Part shown: positions 22,249 to 30,090 of the stretch, piece by piece
Numbering within the stretch: position 1 is the first letter of the stretch
Layout: the number at the start of each line of letters is the position of its first letter
Source of the DNA: Pedobacter frigiditerrae
GTDB lineage: Bacteria; Bacteroidota; Bacteroidia; Sphingobacteriales; Sphingobacteriaceae
NCBI RefSeq assembly: GCF_004331645.1
Contig: NZ_SJSK01000003.1
Span: forward strand, 434,301-498,300
Direction: 5' to 3'
Length of the DNA stretch: 64,000 nt
Notes under the pieces: model-generated
What the model was told of the DNA's origin: nothing
What the model saw: only the letters and a program-made list of their open reading frames with translations
Databases searched by the model: none
Program-made: the position numbers and the translations under genes

Positions 22249-22348
22249 AGTCTATTGTTTAAGTTTTTATGAATTTACAAAACATAATTAACTTAAAACT
22301 ATCAATAAAGACTATTAAGAATTAAAACAAATACAATTTAATTGGGAA

Positions 22349-22606
22349 TTATGAAACAGAAAGCATATTTGCCTCTTCTGTAACATCTAATTTACCAATA
22401 ATTTGATCCAAAACGCTTTGATCTAGGTTCGTAAACTTAGAAGAATACCATTTAGATGTTTTTTCATCAAGCCAAATGCAAAAGGAATGGCAATCTTCTA
22501 AAATTACCGCATAGGTTAAATGAAAATCGTCATGAATTCTCATACAAAATCCTGAAAAGGTTTTACCTTTTACATCGAATTGGAGGTTTAAATAATCGTT
22601 CAACAT
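22349..22606 (-). CDS. Small conserved-looking protein of unknown function
   Basis: An 85-residue soluble protein with no signal or membrane segment. It has a compact alternating beta pattern (LNLQFDVKGKTFSGFCMRIH, HLTYAVILEDCHSFCIWLDE) and an acidic tail. I do not recognise a family. Support for a real gene is its clean composition, an ATG start and its place in an otherwise empty gap between SusC and a thioesterase on the same strand. Three Cys residues lie in the first half. The fold might be a small beta sheet for ligand or protein contact, but no function should be read from this. Confidence 0.55.
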   Translation of the reverse strand: MLNDYLNLQFDVKGKTFSGFCMRIHDDFHLTYAVILEDCHSFCIWLDEKTSKWYSSKFTNLDQSVLDQIIGKLDVTEEANMLSVS

Positions 22607-22707
22607 GGCAATTTGGTTTTAGGGTAAGGGTACAACAAACTTAGGTTGCAAATGTTTTGTTAAGGTTAAATATTTAACAAGAAATAAGCATTCCTTTTAA
22701 GAATGTC

Positions 22708-23151
22708 TTATCCGATGTTAAGCATGTTGGAATATCCTTTTGCAATTAACCTGTTTTTATTCGGTAAATAAACTTCACATTGTAAGTTAATAATTGTCCT
22801 TCCCTGTTTTACAATGGCAGTTTTAGCTGTAATGATATCTCCTTCTACAGCCGGCGCAAAATAATCTATGTTATTATTAACAGTAGTATATTTTCCACTT
22901 AAGCCTAAAATAAACACTGTCGCCCCAATTAAATCATCTATAATTCCTGCAGTTATACCTCCATGCAAAATACCATAAGGGTTTGTCATTTCTTTCCTAA
23001 TCACATAACTACAATGCAACATTCCTCTTTCTGCACTAATTAAGCTAGGTTTTAACCAATTCATAAAATGAGATGGAGACTGAGTGATTTCTTTTCCAGT
23101 AAACGATTGAAAATTAATTAATCGTTGTTGAGCTTCGTTTTGTTCTTCCAT
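22708..23151 (-). CDS. PaaI/hotdog-fold thioesterase
   Basis: A 147-residue single hotdog domain. The signature NPYGILHGGITAGIIDDLIGATV near residue 57 is the HGG-containing helix of the PaaI thioesterase family, followed by strands such as NNIDYFAPAVEGDIITAKTAIVKQGRTI. Such enzymes cleave acyl-CoA thioesters in the cytoplasm; the acyl group is not predictable. It is divergent from the OsmC gene, whose ATG lies 34 nt away, so the two promoters must share a very short region. Confidence 0.88.
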   Translation of the reverse strand: MEEQNEAQQRLINFQSFTGKEITQSPSHFMNWLKPSLISAERGMLHCSYVIRKEMTNPYGILHGGITAGIIDDLIGATVFILGLSGKYTTVNNNIDYFAPAVEGDIITAKTAIVKQGRTIINLQCEVYLPNKNRLIAKGYSNMLNIG

Positions 23152-23184
23152 TTTATGTTATGTTTAAGGTAAATTTAATATTAT

Positions 23185-23586
23185 ATGAGCAGTTCACAAA
23201 TTACAGCAATTACAGAACTAGATAAATCGAGATTTAAAACAAAAGTATTTGCTGGCGGACATTTAATTTATGCAGATGAACCCACTGAATTAGGAGGAAC
23301 AGATGAAGGAATGAACCCGGGCGCCTTATTATTGGCTAGTTTAGGTAGTTGCACAGCGATAACAATTAGAATGTACGCTGATAGAAAAGAGATTCCCCTA
23401 GAATCTATAAAAATTGATTTGGCTATCTGTAAGGAAGAAGAAATGTCTAAGGAAACAACTATTGCTGTAAAAATAGAATTTACCGGTGATTTAACTACTG
23501 AACAAAGAGAGCGATTAATGGTAATTGCAGATAAATGCCCTATTCATAAGTTACTTACTAATCCGATAAGAATTTTAACGAGTTAA
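23185..23586 (+). CDS. OsmC family protein (peroxiredoxin-like)
   Basis: A 133-residue OsmC/Ohr-type protein that probably reduces organic hydroperoxides in the cytoplasm. Both conserved redox cysteines are present: one in LLASLGSCTAITIRMYADRK (Cys53 region) and one in ADKCPIHKLL near residue 117. The glycine-rich GGTDEGMNPGALLL lead-in is also typical. The sequence fits the general OsmC branch more than Ohr. It is convergent with the M1 peptidase, whose stop lies only 2 nt beyond its own, so both genes end without room for a separate terminator. Confidence 0.9.
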   Translation: MSSSQITAITELDKSRFKTKVFAGGHLIYADEPTELGGTDEGMNPGALLLASLGSCTAITIRMYADRKEIPLESIKIDLAICKEEEMSKETTIAVKIEFTGDLTTEQRERLMVIADKCPIHKLLTNPIRILTS

Positions 23587-23588
23587 AC

Positions 23589-25172
23589 CTATTTAAACGA
23601 ACCTTGCTTATTTAATAGCTCAAAAAATTGGTTCAGGTTTTTACCAAGTGATTTTTCGAAAGAAGCTTTCATATCTTGCGGAGAAGGATGTTTGTTTTTC
23701 CAATCCTTGTAATAGGTTTTAAAGGCATTATCTATTTGATCTTTACCAACACTTGCCTCTAACAGATATAACCAAATAGCCGTTTTTATGTATGATGTCA
23801 TTGCATAATCATCAGAATTAGCAAATTTATCTACAGCTGTTGCTATTGCTGAATTCATTGGAATGTTATTAATCATTGCATTATATAAAGTAGATTGAAA
23901 TTGATCGGATGGTAAAGCTTTAATATTTTCTGGTATCGCATCCCCAAAAATAGAATTAGCCTTATACTTTTCTGCTTCATACCTAAACTGATAATAAGTG
24001 TTTAGTCCCTCATCTTGCCAAGTATTTGCTCTCTCATTGCTACCCAAAATACTCATGAACCAATTGTGCCCTACTTCATGAGTTATAACTGCATCTAAAG
24101 ATTGTGCTTTTGCATCTGGACTGGTAATTAACGTTATGGTAGGATATTCCATTCCGCCACTGGCATTATTTTTTGGTCCTTCTACAACTTGCACAATTGG
24201 ATATTCATATTCGCCAATCCAATTACTGTATTTTAAAGTAGCATCCTTTGCATAATTAACGCTTTCTAACCATAAAGTTTTCTTTTTGTTATAGTAGTAA
24301 GTAAAAACATCTACAATTTTACCAGATGACAGCTTTAAGGTATCATAAGAAACAACATACTTTTTATCAGCAAACCATGCAAAATCAGGCACATTATCCA
24401 TTACATAACTTAACGTTTTTGTTCCATTTTTATCTTTAGGAACATATAAAGCAGGTTTGTCATCTTTTGCTGCAAAATTTTTGGCACCAGTTGTTTTATA
24501 TTGCTCCAATTCATCTGCATTTTGCAATACCCCTGTTGCACCAACAACATAGGCAGAAGGCAAAGTAATATTTACCTTATAGTCGGCATACTCACTGTAA
24601 AACTCTCCCATGTCAAGATATGGGAATTCGTGCCAACCATCCCTATCAAACACAGCTGGTTTTGGATACCATTGAGTAATTATAAATTCATCATCTACAT
24701 AACCTGATCTAGAAAAATAACTAGGTAATTTCACCTTAAAATCAGCGGTAATCTTTATAGAATCTCCAGATTTAAGTGGAAATGGGAGTTTGACTTTTAT
24801 TACATCTATAAATTGAGGATTTGGATGTGCTTCTATTATTGCCAATTGATCATTCACTTTAAAATTAAGTCCCTCAATATGGCCAGTGCTATATTTTTCT
24901 AATTTTTTCTTTCTAGATGGATCGTTTTTAATTTGTTGAAACATTGCCGTTGTTTCATTCTTATAGGCATTGGGATAAATATGAAACCAGATAAAATCTA
25001 AAGTGGTGTTAGAATTATTTTTATAAATTATTGTTTCATCACCTTTTAGTGTTTTATCAATGTCATTTAAGGTAACATTAATTTGATATTTTAGTTTTTG
25101 CTGAAAATAAGGGCTTTGTGCAGATGAATTTAGCGTAAAACAAATTAAAAATAGAAAAGTTAGCTTATACAT
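23589..25172 (-). CDS. M1 family zinc metallopeptidase (exported)
   Basis: A 527-residue aminopeptidase-like enzyme. The zinc site HEVGHNW gives His365, Glu366 and His369, with Glu388 exactly 18 residues on in NTWQDEGLN. The upstream GGMEY corresponds to the GxMEN substrate loop. I use the ATG at 25172 because MYKLTFLFLICFTLNSSAQ then forms a proper signal peptide; an in-frame ATG at 25238 would put the start within the terminator hairpin of the upstream aldo/keto reductase. It is shorter than full M1 peptidases, apparently lacking the C-terminal HEAT-like domain. Likely periplasmic. Confidence 0.92.
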   Translation of the reverse strand: MYKLTFLFLICFTLNSSAQSPYFQQKLKYQINVTLNDIDKTLKGDETIIYKNNSNTTLDFIWFHIYPNAYKNETTAMFQQIKNDPSRKKKLEKYSTGHIEGLNFKVNDQLAIIEAHPNPQFIDVIKVKLPFPLKSGDSIKITADFKVKLPSYFSRSGYVDDEFIITQWYPKPAVFDRDGWHEFPYLDMGEFYSEYADYKVNITLPSAYVVGATGVLQNADELEQYKTTGAKNFAAKDDKPALYVPKDKNGTKTLSYVMDNVPDFAWFADKKYVVSYDTLKLSSGKIVDVFTYYYNKKKTLWLESVNYAKDATLKYSNWIGEYEYPIVQVVEGPKNNASGGMEYPTITLITSPDAKAQSLDAVITHEVGHNWFMSILGSNERANTWQDEGLNTYYQFRYEAEKYKANSIFGDAIPENIKALPSDQFQSTLYNAMINNIPMNSAIATAVDKFANSDDYAMTSYIKTAIWLYLLEASVGKDQIDNAFKTYYKDWKNKHPSPQDMKASFEKSLGKNLNQFFELLNKQGSFK

Positions 25173-25210
25173 ATTTGGGTTTTTGTGGAAGATAGTAATT
25201 TCAAGATAAA

Positions 25211-25247
25211 ACAAAAACGGCATATTGAAGTATTTCAATATGCCGTT
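25211..25247 (-). terminator. Rho-independent terminator of the ArsR-LLM-AKR operon
   Basis: Read on the minus strand, a 14-bp perfect stem AACGGCATATTGAA / TTCAATATGCCGTT with a 4-nt loop is followed by a run of T. It begins 19 nt after the aldo/keto reductase stop and overlaps the alternative upstream start of the M1 peptidase, which argues against that start. Confidence 0.92.
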
Positions 25248-25265
25248 GGCTCTGAGGTAATTATT

Positions 25266-26300
25266 CTAATAAAATTTTGGCTGAGGAACCAATTTTAAAT
25301 TTTGTTGTTGATGCCAATAAGGATAAATTGGATAAACATTACTTGCTTCATCTAATCTTTTAACTTGATCAGTGGTTAAGTTCCATCCAACTGCCAGTAA
25401 ATTCTGCTTCAACTGTTCTTCATTTCTTGCTCCAATGATAATGTTAGCAACCGTTGGTCTTTGCACCAACCAATTTAACGCTACTTGAGGAACCGTTTTT
25501 TCTGTTTCTTCTGCAATTGCTTTCAGTGCGTCTACAATGGTAAACAAACGTTCTTGATCAATTGCAGGCCCATGAGAACCACCTTGCTGAATTCTGTTCT
25601 CTGTTGGAAAAGGCCTTCCACGTTCATATTTACCACCTAATTTACCAGAAGATAAAGGGCTCCAAACCATTGTGCCTATATTTTGATCTATAGCTAAAGG
25701 CATAAGTTCCCATTCAAATTCTCTATCGTACAACGAATATAAAACTTGGTGACCAATGTATTTAGACCAGCCGTATCTTTCAGCAACTGATAAAGATTTC
25801 ATTAGATGCCATCCAGAAAAGTTAGAAACAGCAATATATCTTATCTTTCCACTTTGGATTAAGTTATCTAAAGTTTTCAAGGTCTCTTCAACGGGTGTAT
25901 TAGCATCAAAACCATGTAAGTGGTAAACATCTATGTAATCTGTGTTTAAACGTTTCAAACTTTGATTTACCTGATCAATTAAATGTAAACGACCAGAGCC
26001 AAAATCATTTGGTCCATCTCCCATTGGGAAAGTTGCCTTTGTAGAAATCAACACTTTGTCGCGTTGTAAATCGGCAATAGCTTTGCCTAAAATTTCCTCG
26101 GCAATACCTCGAGAATATATATTTGCAGTATCAAAAAAATTAACGCCAGCATCCATGCAAACATTAATTAAGCGAGTAGCCTCATCTACTTGAGTTGAGC
26201 CCCAAGCTTTAAAAAATTCGTTCGCTCCACCAAAAGTTGCTGTACCAAAACTAAGTACAGGGACATTTAAACCAGAAGCTCCTAATTGTCTATATTCCAT
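25266..26300 (-). CDS. Aldo/keto reductase
   Basis: A 344-residue NADPH-dependent reductase of the AKR superfamily, of the branch that includes YajO/Tas-like proteins. Catalytic tetrad elements are visible: FFDTANIYSRG (Asp and Tyr), VLISTKATF (Lys) and DVYHLHGFD (His). The C-terminal NADPH-binding block is NIIIGARNEEQLKQNLLAVGW. The physiological substrate is unknown. It is the last gene of an operon after an LLM flavin oxidoreductase and an ArsR regulator, which suggests a role in detoxifying a reactive carbonyl or similar compound. Confidence 0.93.
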   Translation of the reverse strand: MEYRQLGASGLNVPVLSFGTATFGGANEFFKAWGSTQVDEATRLINVCMDAGVNFFDTANIYSRGIAEEILGKAIADLQRDKVLISTKATFPMGDGPNDFGSGRLHLIDQVNQSLKRLNTDYIDVYHLHGFDANTPVEETLKTLDNLIQSGKIRYIAVSNFSGWHLMKSLSVAERYGWSKYIGHQVLYSLYDREFEWELMPLAIDQNIGTMVWSPLSSGKLGGKYERGRPFPTENRIQQGGSHGPAIDQERLFTIVDALKAIAEETEKTVPQVALNWLVQRPTVANIIIGARNEEQLKQNLLAVGWNLTTDQVKRLDEASNVYPIYPYWHQQQNLKLVPQPKFY

Positions 26301-26355
26301 ATTATTAAAATAAAATTGTTCTATTGATAAATTGCTTTATTGTTGCTATAAATAG

Positions 26356-27387
26356 CTAACTATTAACCGCCAACTGCAAACTCTCTTTAATGATTTTGGC
26401 CAGTAATTCATAAGAATGAAGCCTTGCTTTATGATCATAAACATGAGAGGTTACCATAATTTCATCAATCTGGGTTTGTGACACAAATGATTGTAACTGA
26501 GCAGTTAATTTTTCTGGTCCACCAATAAAAGCGATAGCTAACATTTGATTTACGGCTTCTTCCTCAATATCACTCCAAACTCCATCCATATTATCTATGG
26601 GTGGTTGCAGCAATTGGCGTTTTCCTGTAACAATACCCATAAATAAACGTTTTAAAGATGTTGATAATCTTTCTGCTTCTTGATCTGTATCTGCAGCAAC
26701 AACATTTATACAAGCCATTACATAAGGTTTAGCTAACGTAGCTGATGGACGGAAATTTTGCCTGTAAATTTGTATGGCCTCCATAAAATAAGTAGGTGCA
26801 AAATGACTTGCAAAAGCATAAGGCAAGCCATAAGATGCCGCTAAATGGGCACTTTCGGTACTTGAACCTAAAATCCAAATGGGCACATTGGTACCTTCAC
26901 CTGGAATTGCTCGTACTTTACTGTCACCATTATAATCAGATAAATAAAGCTGTAACTTTTGAACATCCTGTGGAAAGTGATGTGGCGCTGAAAAACGTTC
27001 GCCTCTTATTTCCATAGCGGTTAATTGATCAGTTCCTGGCGCTCTTCCTAATCCTAAATCTATCCTATCTGGATAAATAGTAGCTAAAGTTCCAAATTGC
27101 TCAGCAACTATTAGTGGCGAATGGTTTGGTAACATGATTCCACCAGAACCAACTCTAATTGTTTTAGTGTGACCAGCAATATGCCCAATTAAAACTGATG
27201 TTGCAGAACTTGCCACACTGATCATGTTATGATGTTCTGCCAACCAATAACGTTGATAACCTAGTTCTTCGGTATGTTGAGCTAAATCAACACTGTTCCT
27301 AAAAGTATCGGCAATTGTTTTTCCTTCTATAACTCCAGCTAAATCTAATACTGAAAATGGTAATGCTGATAATTGATTTGTACCCAT
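26356..27387 (-). CDS. LLM class flavin-dependent oxidoreductase
   Basis: A 343-residue luciferase-like monooxygenase family protein that would use FMNH2 or F420-like flavin. Family marks are [13 protein letters not shown] at the N-terminus, [12 protein letters not shown] near 44, [41 protein letters not shown] around residues 77-118, and a C-terminal [13 protein letters not shown]. The MsnO8-like branch is the best guess. It starts 10 nt after the ArsR gene stop and is followed at 55 nt by an aldo/keto reductase, so all three are probably one transcript under the palindromic operator at 27714-27735. Confidence 0.92.
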   Translation of the reverse strand: MGTNQLSALPFSVLDLAGVIEGKTIADTFRNSVDLAQHTEELGYQRYWLAEHHNMISVASSATSVLIGHIAGHTKTIRVGSGGIMLPNHSPLIVAEQFGTLATIYPDRIDLGLGRAPGTDQLTAMEIRGERFSAPHHFPQDVQKLQLYLSDYNGDSKVRAIPGEGTNVPIWILGSSTESAHLAASYGLPYAFASHFAPTYFMEAIQIYRQNFRPSATLAKPYVMACINVVAADTDQEAERLSTSLKRLFMGIVTGKRQLLQPPIDNMDGVWSDIEEEAVNQMLAIAFIGGPEKLTAQLQSFVSQTQIDEIMVTSHVYDHKARLHSYELLAKIIKESLQLAVNS

Positions 27388-27397
27388 AATTTAATGT

Positions 27398-27703
27398 CTA
27401 TAATTCGGATGCCACTAGATTGCTTAAATCCTCAAAAGCTTTCTCATTTCTTTTGTAATAAGTCCACTGACCTACCCTACTAGCCGTAACTAAACCAGCT
27501 CTCTGCAAAACAACTAAATATTCTGAAATGGTCGATTGTGTTAATCCAGCCTTTCTTTGAATATGCCCAACACAAACACCTCCATTTGTTTCCCCACAAG
27601 ATACCTTATGGTCTGGAAAATGTAATTCGGGGTCTTTTAACCAGTTTAAAATTTGCAAACGGGTTTTGTTAGAAAGTGCTTTAAATATTTCTACCTGATC
27701 CAT
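27398..27703 (-). CDS. ArsR-family winged-helix repressor
   Basis: A 101-residue regulator of the ArsR/SmtB type: EIFKALSNKTRLQILNWL opens the winged helix and LTQSTISEYLVVLQRAGLV is the recognition helix, followed by a wing GQWTYYKRN. Two Cys in the segment SCGETNGGVCVGHI could sense metal or oxidant. I take the ATG at 27703 as the start; the in-frame ATG at 27739 would put the codons of the promoter and operator inside the protein. The gene heads an operon with an LLM oxidoreductase and an aldo/keto reductase and is very likely self-regulated through the inverted repeat directly upstream. Confidence 0.9.
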   Translation of the reverse strand: MDQVEIFKALSNKTRLQILNWLKDPELHFPDHKVSCGETNGGVCVGHIQRKAGLTQSTISEYLVVLQRAGLVTASRVGQWTYYKRNEKAFEDLSNLVASEL

Positions 27704-27707
27704 GGCA

Positions 27708-27739
27708 CAAATATATATCGGTATTTCCCGATATACCAA
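27708..27739 (-). promoter_or_regulatory. Promoter and ArsR operator of the LLM-AKR operon
   Basis: On the minus strand: -33 TTGG (27739-27736), a 21-nt spacer after TTG, and -7 box TATATTTG (27715-27708). The spacer is filled by a perfect inverted repeat TATATCGG / CCGATATA (plus-strand 27714-27721 and 27728-27735, 6-nt gap). The -7 box ends 4 nt before the ATG, so the transcript is probably leaderless or nearly so. An ArsR repressor bound here would block RNA polymerase. Confidence 0.75.
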
Positions 27740-27773
27740 TTAAATAATGATAGATGACAGAACTGTGAAGAAA

Positions 27774-27989
27774 TTAGTCTTGTGCTTGATTTTGGTTATC
27801 AATTAAGCTGCTTTTTTCTATTGGAAAGTCTTCAGTAAAAAGACCATCAGAAGGTTCAGCCTGATTCCCTGAAATTTTACCTCCGATAATTAAATTACCC
27901 TTTTCATCTTCATCAATTTCTTCATTTGTTTTTCGAGATACCAGACTAATATCTTTTGCCTTAGGTTTATGCTGATTTTGATTCTCCAT
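27774..27989 (-). CDS. Small acidic, low-complexity protein of unknown function
   Basis: A 71-residue hydrophilic protein rich in Glu, Asp, Asn, Lys and Gln, with segments TNEEIDEDEKGNLIIGGKI and EPSDGLFTEDFPIEKSSL. It has no Cys, signal or membrane segment and is probably disordered. I do not recognise a family. It is divergent from the gene at 28075 across a 61-bp symmetrical region, and it sits upstream of the arsR promoter. A real gene is supported by composition and by lack of any alternative gene here, but not by a recognised homologue. Confidence 0.5.
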   Translation of the reverse strand: MENQNQHKPKAKDISLVSRKTNEEIDEDEKGNLIIGGKISGNQAEPSDGLFTEDFPIEKSSLIDNQNQAQD

Positions 27990-28002
27990 AATGTTACAAT
28001 AT

Positions 28003-28063
28003 CTTATTTAGGAAAAATGTTTTAAAAACCTTTTAACGTTAAAACATATAACACCTAAATAAG
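28003..28063. promoter_or_regulatory. Nested inverted repeats in a divergent promoter region
   Basis: Two perfect inverted repeats are nested around one centre: outer arms CTTATTTAGG (28003-28012) / CCTAAATAAG (28054-28063) and inner arms ATGTTTTAA (28017-28025) / TTAAAACAT (28039-28047). The region separates the starts of two divergent small genes (27989 on minus, 28075 on plus). Confidence 0.6.
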
Positions 28064-28074
28064 GTTTAGCTATT

Positions 28075-28443
28075 ATGGAAATGATTTTCATTTTAGCTAT
28101 TTCAGTTGCCTGCATAGCATGGACAGTAACTAAGGAAGCTGTATTTAAAGAAATAAGGGATTATTGCATTGATAGATCTATCAATTGCAAAAAGTTCTAT
28201 AAAAGGAAATTCTTCTATTTATTTACCTGCGAATATTGTTTCAGTCACTATGTTACGGTCTTAATATTACTGATGGCACCCACTCATTTAATATATAATG
28301 ATTGGAGGGGTTACATATTATCTGGATTTTCTATTGTTTGGATTGCAAACATTTATATGAGTTTATATAATTTGCTTAGAATAGATTTAAAAAAACAAAC
28401 TATAATTGCTAAAAAAGAGGAGAAAGATTTACCGAAAGAATAA
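28075..28443 (+). CDS. Small membrane protein, possibly DUF1360-like
   Basis: A 122-residue protein with two or three hydrophobic segments (about residues 2-20, 54-68 and 80-96). The segment FYLFTCEYCFSHYVTVLILLM carries a CxxC and resembles the CxxC-W/H membrane signature of DUF1360-type proteins; this is a tentative match. The tail is Lys/Glu-rich and cytoplasmic. It overlaps nothing, ends one base before the convergent receiver gene, and shares a symmetrical divergent region with the small gene at 27774-27989. Function unknown. Confidence 0.65.
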   Translation: MEMIFILAISVACIAWTVTKEAVFKEIRDYCIDRSINCKKFYKRKFFYLFTCEYCFSHYVTVLILLMAPTHLIYNDWRGYILSGFSIVWIANIYMSLYNLLRIDLKKQTIIAKKEEKDLPKE

Positions 28444-28444
28444 T

Positions 28445-28837
28445 CTATAATATTTCTGCCAAAGAATTATTAAACAGTGGTTTAGAGATCAACTTTGCAA
28501 CAGCTGGGTTAGCGCTTGCCAGCTCAATATCCTCTATTACATCAGTTGCAGTTAAAACCACAATTTTTATAGCGTTCTTTAATTTATCAGCAAATTCAGA
28601 AAATCGCTCCAAAAAACCCAAACCATTCATTTCTGGCATATCTAAGTCAAGTATAATTAAACTTGGTAAAGAACTGATATTGTCTTCATTATTTTCCAAA
28701 TAACTTAATGCTTGTATTGGACAATCCATCACTAAAACATCAGATTGCGAATATGAGTTTTTCAATACTCTTGTCGTAATCATTTGATCAATGATGTTAT
28801 CATCAACAATCATTATTTTATTGTTTAATTCAATCAT
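28445..28837 (-). CDS. Stand-alone response regulator receiver protein
   Basis: A 130-residue single receiver (CheY-like) domain without an output domain. The acidic pair is Asp12-Asp13 (VDDN), the phosphoacceptor is Asp64 in LDLDMPEMNG, Thr is in VVLTATD and Lys in ISKPL, so all phosphotransfer residues are present. It starts 1 nt after the stop of the PorP/SprF gene and is surely co-transcribed. A hybrid histidine kinase lies upstream on the same strand (30091-32442). It could be a phosphorelay intermediate or control a partner by binding. Confidence 0.93.
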   Translation of the reverse strand: MIELNNKIMIVDDNIIDQMITTRVLKNSYSQSDVLVMDCPIQALSYLENNEDNISSLPSLIILDLDMPEMNGLGFLERFSEFADKLKNAIKIVVLTATDVIEDIELASANPAVAKLISKPLFNNSLAEIL

Positions 28838-28838
28838 C

Positions 28839-29822
28839 TTAAAAATACCTTGGTGTTAGCATCCTTATTATTTCTGTTGGCCTTATGGTAACACCAACAG
28901 AAATTTCATGAGAGCCACCACTATATCCAGATAATCGGCTTAAAGTTTGGTCATAAGCATAACCCACCCTTATATTATTGGTTACAAAAAAATCTACCAT
29001 ACCAACTACAGAATTTGTTTTTTGCAAATCTACTTGTAAGTAGCTCTTATCGTATAACTTTACTGCAGTGCGATAACTCGCCCCCACCCAAAATCGATTT
29101 GCAAAAAGCACAAAAGCGTTTAAGTCTAAACTAGTTGGGCCACCACGATCATCCTTTAATAAAAAGGAAGGTTTCACTTGAATATCTTCATTTATTGGTA
29201 AAAGCATTCCAGCAGTAAGGTAAAAGTGGGTTTTTGGTGTTTGAAAATAAACACTCAAATTCTTTTTATTAATTACATATTGGGCAATCAAGTTATCAGC
29301 AGAAAAACCAGCATAAAAACGGTCGTCAGAATAGTAAACACCTGCCCTTGCATCTGGTACAATTACACTTTCATTTCCTACTGCTAAAATATAACTGTCA
29401 TCCGCATCTCTCGCATTAAGTCTTCCTGCGTCCAACGACTGTTGCATAACACCCAACCCTAGCCCAAAAGCTAAACGAGAATTATCAGAATTTCCAACCC
29501 TTAATCTATATGCATAACTTCCATATGCTGAGACACTACTTTCTGCCCCAAGTCTGTCTGAAGAAACTTGAAATGCCAAACCAACATTTCCATCATTTGC
29601 AATGGCATCCACAGCGAGAGACATACTTTTAGGAGAACCTGTTATACCCGTCCATTGGTTACGATAAAAACTATGAATATTTAGTTGCTCTTTGTAGCCA
29701 GCATAAGCTGGATTAATATATATACCATTAAACATATATTGACTATACTGAGCATCTTGCTGTGCATTACACAAGAAAGATAAGCTAACTAAAATGAATA
29801 ATATAAATGATCTTTTTATCAT
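28839..29822 (-). CDS. PorP/SprF family type IX secretion outer membrane protein
   Basis: A 327-residue outer membrane barrel of the PorP/SprF family. The signal peptide ends CNAQ and is followed by the family hallmark DAQYSQYMFNGIYINPAYAGYKE. Repeated strands (FYRNQWTGITGSPKSMSLAVDA, AFGLGLGVMQQ, VGYAYDQTLSRLSGYSGGSHEISVG) match the family. PorP-like proteins usually accompany a large type IX substrate with a type B sorting domain and help display it; no such substrate is in this window. It forms an operon with a single-domain receiver protein, which is an unusual partner. Confidence 0.93.
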   Translation of the reverse strand: MIKRSFILFILVSLSFLCNAQQDAQYSQYMFNGIYINPAYAGYKEQLNIHSFYRNQWTGITGSPKSMSLAVDAIANDGNVGLAFQVSSDRLGAESSVSAYGSYAYRLRVGNSDNSRLAFGLGLGVMQQSLDAGRLNARDADDSYILAVGNESVIVPDARAGVYYSDDRFYAGFSADNLIAQYVINKKNLSVYFQTPKTHFYLTAGMLLPINEDIQVKPSFLLKDDRGGPTSLDLNAFVLFANRFWVGASYRTAVKLYDKSYLQVDLQKTNSVVGMVDFFVTNNIRVGYAYDQTLSRLSGYSGGSHEISVGVTIRPTEIIRMLTPRYF

Positions 29823-30025
29823 TGCTTGTTAATGGAAGTCATAAAACCCAGTACTATTATACAAAAGCAACGCCAATAATAGCTATTACGGTAATATTTC
29901 TTCAGCAATAGTAATCATGAAGTTAAAACAAATGTTTAAACACTTAAAATATTGTTTTATAGAACCTTTAAAAAAAAAGAATTTAACTTTTACGAAATTT
30001 TAGAATTGCCACTGTTGAATTTATT

Positions 30026-30038
30026 CCCCAAATTGGGG
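30026..30038. repeat. Small perfect palindrome in the gap before the hybrid kinase stop
   Basis: CCCCAAATTGGGG occurs in the 268-bp gap between the PorP/SprF start (29822) and the kinase stop (30091), with a nearby ACGGGGAATT that could pair alternatively. It may belong to a weak terminator for the kinase gene, though no T-run follows on the minus strand. Confidence 0.35.
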
Positions 30039-30090
30039 ATATATTCTCATTTACGGGGAATTATATCTACAATGATATCAACTTTATTAA

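Noticed and set aside
25173..25238. N-terminal extension of the M1 peptidase to an ATG at 25238.
   Set aside because: It would start inside the terminator hairpin of the upstream operon and push the signal peptide to residue 23.
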